A DNA stretch of 10,803 bases. It comes from VRUE01 sp044867645. Lineage in GTDB: Bacteria; Actinomycetota; Thermoleophilia; Solirubrobacterales; 70-9. The position numbers and the translations under genes were made by a program. Below are positions 6,681 to 10,803 of this stretch, piece after piece. Position 1 is the first letter of the stretch. Every line of letters begins with the position of its first letter. Below the pieces are notes generated by a model, which searched no databases, was not told the origin of the DNA, and saw only the letters and a list, made by a program, of their open reading frames with translations. Location: assembly GCA_044867645.1 (NCBI GenBank), contig JBIOVI010000014.1, positions 1-10,803 on the forward strand, read 5' to 3'.

Positions 6681-8026
6681 CCCAGCTTCGGACTTTGCCA
6701 GGGCTGGGCCAGGCGGGACGCGAGGTCGTCGGCCAGGCCCTCGATCGGGACTCGGGTCTGCTCGAGGGAGTCGCGGTCGCGGAGGGTGACGGTGTCGTCT
6801 TCCATCGTCTGGTGGTCGACGGTGATGCCCCAGGGGGTGCCGATCTCGTCTTGGCGGCGGTAGCGCTTGCCGATTGAGCCGCCCTCGTCGAACTCGGTGG
6901 GGAGGCGGCGGCGGAGGTCCCCGAAGATCTCGCGGGCCTTCTCCGGCAGGCCGTCCTTGGAAACCAGCGGGAGGACGGCGACCTTGACCGGAGCCAGGCG
7001 CGGATGGAGGCGGAGGACGGTGCGCTGGCGGCCCTCGACTTCCTCGACCTCGTAGGAGTCGACGAGGAAGGCGAGGGTGGCGCGGTCGGCGCCGGCGGCG
7101 GGCTCGATCACGTGGGGGACGTAGCGCTCTTTGGTCTGCTGGTCGAAGTACTCGAGCTTCTCGCGGGAGAACTTGGCGTGCTGGGTGAGGTCGAAGTCGC
7201 CGCGGTTGGCGATCCCCTCCAGCTCCGACCAGCCGATCGGGAACAGGTACTCGACGTCGCTGGTGGCGGACGAGTAGTGCGAGAGCTCGTCGGCCTCGTG
7301 CGCGCGCAGGCGCAGCTTGTCGGGGTCGATCCCGAGCCGCACGTACCAGTCGAAGCGCTCCTTGAGCCAGTGCTGGAACCTCTGCTCGGCCTCGTCGGGC
7401 GGGACGAAGAACTCCATCTCCATCTGCTCGAACTCGAGCGTGCGGAAGATGAAGTTGCCCGGCGTGATCTCGTTGCGGAACGACTTGCCGACCTGGGCGA
7501 TGCCGAACGGCGGCTTCTTGCGCGCGTACTGGAGCGTGACCTTGAAGTCCAGGAAGATGCCCTGGGCCGTCTCCGGGCGCAGGAACGCGGTGCTGCCCTC
7601 CTCCTGCACCGGCCCGATGTTCGTCTGGAACATCAGGTTGAACGCGCGCGGCTCGGACAGCTCGCCGCCGCACGCGGGGCAGACGACATTGTCGGGGTCC
7701 TCGGCCTCCTCCTGGAGGTGGTCGAGCCGCCAGCGCCGCTTGCACTTGCCCATGCACTGCACGAGCGGGTCGCTGAAGCCCGCGAGGTGCCCGCTCGCCT
7801 CCCACGTGCGCGGGTGCTGGATGATCGCGGAGTCCAGCGCGACGATGTCGTCGCGCTCCTGGATCATCGCCTTCCACCACGCATCGGTGACGTTGCGCTT
7901 GAGCAGGACTCCGTAGTGCCCGTAGTCGTAGGTGTTGGCGATTCCGCCGTAGATCTCGGAGGCGGGGAAGATCAGGCCGCGCCGCTTGCAGAGCGCGACG
8001 ACCTCGTCCATGGTGGCTGCGGGCAT
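6677..8026 (-). CDS. glyS: Glycyl-tRNA synthetase (alpha2, single-chain type)
   Basis: 449 residues. Charges tRNA-Gly with glycine in the cytoplasm. The single-chain alpha2 form (often called GlyQS) is that of Actinobacteria, archaea and eukaryotes, not the alpha2beta2 form of E. coli. Class II core features: LKRNVTDAWW (42-51), zinc-type cysteines C91-x3-C95 and C116-x2-C119, RPETAQGIFLDF (150-161), motif 2 FRNEITPGNFIFRTLEFEQ (183-201), and motif 3 GADRATLAFLVDSY (312-325). The C-terminal anticodon-binding domain begins near LHPRLAPVKVAVLPL (340-354). The ATG at 8026 has no Shine-Dalgarno, but TAGACT lies 8 nt upstream, which indicates a leaderless mRNA; a second ATG at 8011 (M6) is less supported. 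It is divergent from the FmdB-type gene with only 37 nt between start codons. Confidence 0.97.
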   Translation of the reverse strand: MPAATMDEVVALCKRRGLIFPASEIYGGIANTYDYGHYGVLLKRNVTDAWWKAMIQERDDIVALDSAIIQHPRTWEASGHLAGFSDPLVQCMGKCKRRWRLDHLQEEAEDPDNVVCPACGGELSEPRAFNLMFQTNIGPVQEEGSTAFLRPETAQGIFLDFKVTLQYARKKPPFGIAQVGKSFRNEITPGNFIFRTLEFEQMEMEFFVPPDEAEQRFQHWLKERFDWYVRLGIDPDKLRLRAHEADELSHYSSATSDVEYLFPIGWSELEGIANRGDFDLTQHAKFSREKLEYFDQQTKERYVPHVIEPAAGADRATLAFLVDSYEVEEVEGRQRTVLRLHPRLAPVKVAVLPLVSKDGLPEKAREIFGDLRRRLPTEFDEGGSIGKRYRRQDEIGTPWGITVDHQTMEDDTVTLRDRDSLEQTRVPIEGLADDLASRLAQPWQSPKLG

Positions 8027-8034
8027 AGCGCCTG

Positions 8035-8040
8035 AGTCTA
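8035..8040 (-). promoter_or_regulatory. -10 element for leaderless glyS
   Basis: On the minus strand TAGACT ends 8 nt before the glyS ATG (8024-8026). No Shine-Dalgarno and no clear -35 are seen. It lies 6 nt from the oppositely oriented TATACT of the next gene. Confidence 0.5.
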
Positions 8041-8046
8041 GGCGCC

Positions 8047-8052
8047 TATACT
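8047..8052 (+). promoter_or_regulatory. -10 element for the leaderless FmdB-type gene
   Basis: TATACT, close to consensus TATAAT, ends 11 nt before the ATG at 8064, which fits a leaderless mRNA. Its -35 would have to lie inside the glyS 5' coding sequence; none is obvious. Confidence 0.55.
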
Positions 8053-8063
8053 CGCGACCCCGG

Positions 8064-8393
8064 ATGCCGATTTACGAGTACCGCTGTGAGAACGGGCATC
8101 ACTTCGACGTGATGCAGAAGATGACCGACGGTCCCGTCACCGAATGCGAGGTGTGCGGAGCGCCGGTCCAGCGTGTTTTCCACCCGGTGGCCGTGCATTT
8201 CAAGGGGTCGGGCTTCTACAACACCGACTACGGGACGGCCAAGCGCAACCGGCAGTCCGCCGCCTCGGCCGAGTCCGGCGCCGACAAGCACGACGCCAAA
8301 CAGGCCGAGAAGAAGTCCGAGGGTTCGAGCACGTCCACGTCCTCGGACTCCTCCTCGTCGAGCAGCACGCCGGCCGCCAAGTCCTCCGACTAG
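8064..8393 (+). CDS. FmdB-family zinc ribbon protein with Ser-rich tail
   Basis: 109 residues from ATG 8064. The MPIYEYRC opening is diagnostic for the FmdB/CxxC regulatory-protein family, a small putative zinc ribbon of poorly known function first linked to formamidase regulation. The second metal pair is C28-x2-C31 (CEVCG). The first pair is unusual: C8 is followed by E-N-G-H, so the canonical second Cys of CxxC is absent and H12 or H13 may substitute. HPVAVHFKGSGFYNTDYG (40-57) is the usual conserved continuation. The tail (about 64-109) is low-complexity, rich in Ser, Ala, Lys and Asp, with a run of six Ser, and is probably disordered. Upstream in-frame codons would add 26 residues but would overlap glyS antisense; the ATG with TATACT 11 nt upstream is preferred. 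Its TAG shares a CTAG with the permease stop on the other strand. Confidence 0.9.
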   Translation: MPIYEYRCENGHHFDVMQKMTDGPVTECEVCGAPVQRVFHPVAVHFKGSGFYNTDYGTAKRNRQSAASAESGADKHDAKQAEKKSEGSSTSTSSDSSSSSSTPAAKSSD

Positions 8394-9223
8394 CCGGCTC
8401 GCTTCAACTTGCCGTGGCGCTTGGCGTAGCGCTCGCCGGACCGGAAGACCGCGAGGCCGACCGGGACGGCGAGCCCGCCGAGGACCAGCAGCGGCCACAG
8501 ATCGCCCCACACCGCGCCGAGGCTCGCGCCGTCGAGCACCGCCGCGCGGATGCCCTCCAGCGCGTAGGTCGCCGGCGAGATCACCGACAGCGCCTGCATC
8601 CAGCCGGGCAGCACGTCGACCGGGTAGTAGACGCCGGACACGACGAGCAGGAACCCCTGGGCCATGAAGCCCAGCTGGGCGCCCTTCTCGGGCGAGATCA
8701 GCGGCAGGACCGCGGTGATCATCCCGACGCCGACGAACGAGATCGACGACACCGCAAGCAGCACGAGCGCCGTCGCATAGTTCGCGTTGGGCATCTCCAG
8801 GCCGAAGAACAGCGCCACGACGACGAACAGCAGCGCCGTGCGCAGCACGCCGTAGAGCACGGCGAACAGGCCCATGCCGCCCAGGTGCACGGCGCGCGCC
8901 AGCGGGGCCATGAACGTGTACTCGATCGTGCCCTCCCAACGCTCCCACGCGACGGTCTCGGTGAGGATCTCGAAGACGATCCCCAGGTAGGACCACAGCA
9001 CGGCGCCGATCAGCAGGATCGTCGTCTGGCGCTCGACGTCGAGCGTGCCGCCCGCCGCCTGCACGCCGTCGGCGATGAAGACGATCGTGAGCGTGTTCGC
9101 GACGGTCCAGATGAAGAACGCCAGCTCCCAGAACCCGTAGCGGCGCACGAGATAGGCGTTGCGCTCGACCACGCCGAGCAGGGCGATGCCCTGCAGGCGC
9201 AGGCCTCCGGCGACCGCGCGCAT
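8390..9223 (-). CDS. ABC-2 type transporter permease (DrrB-like)
   Basis: 277 residues. About six membrane segments are visible (near 31-51, 68-88, 117-141, 149-174, 184-204 and 240-260), as in ABC2_membrane permeases that export drugs, lipids or polysaccharides. The family region GVYYPVDVLPGWMQ (197-210) followed by SPATYALEGIRAAVLDG (216-232) is the typical conserved loop before the last helix. The C-terminus is basic (RYAKRHGKLKRAG), consistent with the cytoplasmic side. The ATG at 9221-9223 overlaps the ATPase stop in TGATG, so the two subunits are translationally coupled and should assemble in stoichiometric amounts. Substrate unknown. The stop overlaps the FmdB-type stop by 4 nt on the opposite strand. 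Confidence 0.93.
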   Translation of the reverse strand: MRAVAGGLRLQGIALLGVVERNAYLVRRYGFWELAFFIWTVANTLTIVFIADGVQAAGGTLDVERQTTILLIGAVLWSYLGIVFEILTETVAWERWEGTIEYTFMAPLARAVHLGGMGLFAVLYGVLRTALLFVVVALFFGLEMPNANYATALVLLAVSSISFVGVGMITAVLPLISPEKGAQLGFMAQGFLLVVSGVYYPVDVLPGWMQALSVISPATYALEGIRAAVLDGASLGAVWGDLWPLLVLGGLAVPVGLAVFRSGERYAKRHGKLKRAG

Positions 9224-9999
9224 CAGGCCGCCTCCTCTTCGGGCTCGTCGTCGAAGTCCCGGCCGGTGGCGGTCAGGAACGCATCCTCGAGCGTCGGCGC
9301 GCGGTAGCGCCGGCGCAGCGCGGCGGCCGGCTCGAGCGCGAGCAACCGCCCGCGGTCGAGGATGCCGACGCGGTCGGCGAGCGCCTCGGCCTCGGCCATG
9401 TCGTGCGTACACAGCAGGATCGTCGTGTCGTGCGTGTGCCGGACCTCGCGGATGAACGCCTGCACCTCACGCTTGGAGCGGGGGTCCAGGCCGGTCGTGG
9501 GCTCGTCGAGCAGCAGCAGCGTCGGCGACGTCAGCAGCGCCCGCGCCAGCGCGACCTTCTGCTGCATGCCGCGCGAGAGCTCCTCCATCGGCGCCGAGTC
9601 GCGCTGGACGGGGAAGCCGACGCGCTCGAGGATCTGCGGGACGCGCTCGCGCGTGGTGGCCGGCGCCATGCCGTAGAAGCGCGCCGCGTAGGCGAGGTTC
9701 TCGCGCGCGGACATGCGCTTGAAGAACGACGCCTCGACCGATACGCGGTTGACGAGCCGGCGCACGGCGCTCTCCTCGCGCACGACGTCGTGGCCGAACA
9801 CGCGCGCGCTGCCGCCGTCGAGCAGCAGCAGCGTCGAGAGCAGGCGCACGAGCGTCGACTTGCCGGAGCCGTTCTGCCCCAGGACCGCGACGCACTCGCC
9901 GCGGGCGATGGTGAACGACACGCCGGCGAGTGCGGCGGAGGGTTGTGACCTTCTGCGGTGGAACTCCTTGCGGAGCTCATGGACTTCTACTGCGTTCAT
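9223..9999 (-). CDS. ABC transporter ATP-binding subunit (DrrA-like)
   Basis: 258 residues, powering the adjacent ABC-2 permease. Walker A is GQNGSGKST (41-49), the signature LSRGMQQ (141-147), Walker B LLLLDEP (161-167, catalytic E166), D-loop GLD (170-172) and switch His H199 in CTHD. The usual Q-loop position reads RVSVEASFF, with Glu (E89) where Gln is typical; this SVEASFF form occurs in the DrrA-like exporter subfamily as I recall it. The C-terminal tail is acidic (DDEPEEEAA). The ATG at 9997-9999 has a GAGGAG Shine-Dalgarno (10008-10013) 8 nt upstream. The mRNA probably starts near 10092, giving a leader of about 90 nt that contains a tiny ORF. Exporter substrate cannot be inferred; drug resistance is one possibility among several. 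Confidence 0.95.
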   Translation of the reverse strand: MNAVEVHELRKEFHRRRSQPSAALAGVSFTIARGECVAVLGQNGSGKSTLVRLLSTLLLLDGGSARVFGHDVVREESAVRRLVNRVSVEASFFKRMSARENLAYAARFYGMAPATTRERVPQILERVGFPVQRDSAPMEELSRGMQQKVALARALLTSPTLLLLDEPTTGLDPRSKREVQAFIREVRHTHDTTILLCTHDMAEAEALADRVGILDRGRLLALEPAAALRRRYRAPTLEDAFLTATGRDFDDEPEEEAA

Positions 10000-10070
10000 C
10001 GGGAATGCTCCTCACGGAAAAGGCGGACACGGGCGATCGACCGAGGCGGAGCTCGGCAGTGCGGGCGGTG

Positions 10071-10091
10071 TCAGCGTTGGGCGAGGCGCAT
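10071..10091 (-). CDS. Leaderless mini-ORF (6 residues) in the ABC exporter leader
   Basis: ATG at 10089-10091, encoding MRLAQR and ending TGA at 10071-10073. The ATG is 9 nt after a TACTCT -10 element, so it would be at the extreme 5' end of the exporter mRNA, with 71 nt to the ATPase start. It could be a regulatory leader peptide or translation-initiating uORF; it could also be a chance ATG. No codon statistics are possible at this length. Confidence 0.3.
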   Translation of the reverse strand: MRLAQR

Positions 10092-10100
10092 TCGAAGGCG

Positions 10101-10129
10101 AGAGTACCAGCGCCCGGGCGGCCCGTCGA
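10101..10129 (-). promoter_or_regulatory. Promoter of the ABC exporter operon
   Basis: On the minus strand TCGACG (10124-10129, 4 of 6 to TTGACA), a 17-nt spacer and TACTCT (10101-10106) form a promoter, with TGG just before the hexamer acting as an extended -10. Transcription should start near 10092-10095. GCGCCCG (10110-10116) and CGGGCGC (10133-10139) are 7-bp inverted arms centred on the -35, and the spacer contains the palindrome CGCCCGGGCG (10111-10120); either could be an operator or only GC-rich chance. Confidence 0.55.
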
Positions 10130-10144
10130 GCGCGGGCGCACGGA

Positions 10145-10156
10145 GGGTTCGAACCC
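10145..10156. repeat. 12-bp perfect palindrome GGGTTCGAACCC
   Basis: It lies 3 nt downstream of the stop of the possible small gene at 10159-10278. It resembles a tRNA T-arm but no tRNA can be built around it. Palindromes of this length are expected two or three times in a window of this size, so significance is low. Confidence 0.3.
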
Positions 10157-10158
10157 GG

Positions 10159-10278
10159 TCAGCCGACGAGCACGCGCGCCTCGTCCGCGGGCAGGAGCGT
10201 GATCGCCCGGCGCGCGGTGGGCGCGGGCGCCGGGTCGTCGGCGCGCAGCCGCGCGCGGGCGGCGATGACGCGCAGCAC
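10159..10278 (-). CDS. Possible small protein of 39 residues, function unknown
   Basis: GTG at 10276-10278 to TGA at 10159-10161. All 39 sense codons end in G or C, while A/T bases concentrate at codon position 2 (about 15 of 39) and are rare at position 1 (4 of 39). That is the position bias of real high-GC genes, and it weakens upstream of the GTG. A GGGAG ribosome-site-like sequence lies 9 nt upstream. The product begins VLRVIAARARLRADD, is basic in the first half, Pro/Ala-rich in the middle and ends EARVLVG. I recognise no family. It could be a genuine small gene, the decayed C-terminus of a lost gene, or chance in GC-rich DNA. It is divergent from the protease gene with 35 nt between starts. 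Confidence 0.35.
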   Translation of the reverse strand: MLRVIAARARLRADDPAPAPTARRAITLLPADEARVLVG

Positions 10279-10298
10279 GGTCTTCGTCTCCCGTCCGC

Positions 10299-10304
10299 TA
10301 CGTT
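10299..10304 (+). promoter_or_regulatory. -10 element for the leaderless protease gene
   Basis: TACGTT ends 9 nt before the ATG at 10314. No Shine-Dalgarno and no clear -35 are visible. Confidence 0.45.
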
Positions 10305-10313
10305 CGTCGGACG

Positions 10314-10803
10314 ATGCGCCGCGCTTCGCTGCTTGCCGTCATCGCCGTGCTGCTCGCGGCGGCGCCCGCCCATGCGGTCATCGGCGGCCACGCCGTGCGC
10401 GCGGCCGCCGCGCCCTGGTTCGCGCGCGTCGGCCTGTGCGGCGGCGAGCTGATCGCGCCCGACCGCGTGCTCACGTCCGGGCACTGCGTGCAGGGCATCC
10501 CGATCTCGGACCTGAACGCCGTGCGCGTCGGCACTGCGGTGCGGCGCGGCGTCCGCGTCGCGATGCATCCCGACTGGCGCCGGCGCAACGGGCCCAACGC
10601 CCCGCTCGACGACGTCGCGATCGTCGCGCTCGACCGGCCGGTGCCGGACGTGCGGCCCGCCGCGCTCGCCACCGCGCGGACGCGCATCCCCAGGCGCCTG
10701 CACCTCATCGGCAGCGGCGTGACGCGGCCCGACCGGCGGGTGGAGATCGGCTCGCTGCGCCAGGCGACGCTGAAGTCCGTCGGCGACCGTTCGTGCGCGC
10801 GGA
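10314..10803 (+). CDS. Secreted trypsin-like serine protease, N-terminal part (3' end outside window)
   Basis: ATG at 10314; 163 residues are visible before the window ends, with no stop. Residues 1-21 form a Sec signal peptide (MRR, hydrophobic 5-17, cleavage after AHA). The trypsin-fold marks follow: N-terminal VIGG (22-25), the Cys42-like C42 in LCGGELIAPD, catalytic His in LTSGHC (H57), and catalytic Asp in LDDVAIVALD (D100). The catalytic Ser (GDSGG) would lie beyond the window; C161 in the last visible residues fits the approach to it. The cleavage site directly before VIGG implies no activation propeptide. The usual AAHC is SGHC here, which is tolerated in the family. Extracellular protein degradation is likely; the target is unknown. 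It is absent from closed-ORF lists only because it runs off the edge. Confidence 0.88.
   Translation, partial: MRRASLLAVIAVLLAAAPAHAVIGGHAVRAAAAPWFARVGLCGGELIAPDRVLTSGHCVQGIPISDLNAVRVGTAVRRGVRVAMHPDWRRRNGPNAPLDDVAIVALDRPVPDVRPAALATARTRIPRRLHLIGSGVTRPDRRVEIGSLRQATLKSVGDRSCAR

Larger units (their letters stand above)
10000..10313. other. Intergenic stretch between ABC exporter and protease genes
   Basis: This 314-nt interval separates two divergent genes. From left to right it holds the ribosome site of the ATPase gene (10008-10013), a 71-nt leader segment with no feature I recognise, a six-residue mini-ORF (10071-10091), a promoter for the exporter (10101-10129) lying within a GC-rich inverted repeat, a perfect 12-bp palindrome (10145-10156), a possible small protein gene (10159-10278) and the protease promoter (10299-10304). 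No tRNA or other structured RNA could be folded by eye. Confidence 0.6.

Noticed and set aside
5883..7880. A very long open frame on the minus strand (about 665 codons)
   Set aside because: It is in another frame across glyS and antisense to the winged-helix gene, with an Arg/Pro/Ala-rich low-complexity translation. The true genes in the region have clear family motifs.
8144..9307. A 387-codon open frame on the plus strand
   Set aside because: Overlaps the FmdB-type gene and runs antisense through the permease; composition (Arg, Gln, His, Asp-rich) is typical of a shadow frame.
10141..10165. GGTTCGAACCC resembling a tRNA T-arm
   Set aside because: On neither strand does a 5-bp T-stem form around the loop, and no matching acceptor stem lies about 65 nt away. 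No tRNA can be folded.
10071..10703. A 210-codon minus-strand frame across the protease gene
   Set aside because: Antisense to a convincing trypsin-like protease; only its last seven codons are retained, as the mini-ORF.
1..10803. CRISPR arrays, insertion sequences, rRNA genes
   Set aside because: No regularly spaced direct repeats, transposase genes, terminal inverted repeats or rRNA-like sequence were seen.

Overview
The window is high-GC DNA that is almost fully packed with genes. Codon third positions are nearly all G or C, and gene content (alpha2-type glycyl-tRNA synthetase, QxQ winged-helix protein, FmdB-type zinc ribbon, DrrAB-like ABC-2 exporter, lipoprotein FKBPs) points to an actinobacterium. 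My best guess is Thermoleophilia/Solirubrobacterales, by overall resemblance only; I could not run a search.

Layout. (1) 2-787, +: C-terminal part of an amidase, cut by the window edge. (2) 794-3995, -: a cluster transcribed leftward in the order small dimeric alpha/beta-barrel-like protein, fatty-acyl-CoA ligase, then an R2-like ligand-binding oxidase (R2lox) carrying a C-terminal SCP2-type lipid-binding domain. (3) 4103-6680, +: a PRC-barrel-like protein, two tandem lipoprotein FKBP-type prolyl isomerases (the second with a degraded active site), and a winged-helix AlkX/AlkZ-like DNA glycosylase-family protein. (4) 6677-8026, -: glycyl-tRNA synthetase. (5) 8064-8393, +: FmdB-family zinc ribbon protein. 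(6) 8390-9999, -: an ABC-2 exporter (ATPase then permease, translationally coupled). (7) 10000-10313: a non-coding or sparsely coding stretch with the exporter promoter, a six-residue leader ORF and a possible 39-residue small protein. (8) 10314-10803, +: start of a secreted trypsin-like protease, cut by the window edge.

The most interesting part is the R2lox region. R2lox proteins are Mn/Fe oxidases that make a Val-Tyr ether crosslink and bind a long-chain fatty acid in crystal structures, but their reaction is unknown. Here all six metal ligands and both crosslink residues are present at the expected spacing, the protein is fused to a lipid-carrier domain, and the gene lies downstream of an acyl-CoA ligase. 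This suggests an enzyme acting on an acyl or lipid substrate.

A second theme is gene-start architecture. Six genes and one mini-ORF have no Shine-Dalgarno sequence but have a TANNNT hexamer 7-11 nt before the start codon, which predicts leaderless mRNAs. Three other genes (2080, 3995, 9999) have clear Shine-Dalgarno sequences. All three convergent gene pairs meet with a 6-nt gap or a 4-nt stop-codon overlap, which leaves no room for intergenic terminators. I see no mobile element, CRISPR array, rRNA or functional tRNA.
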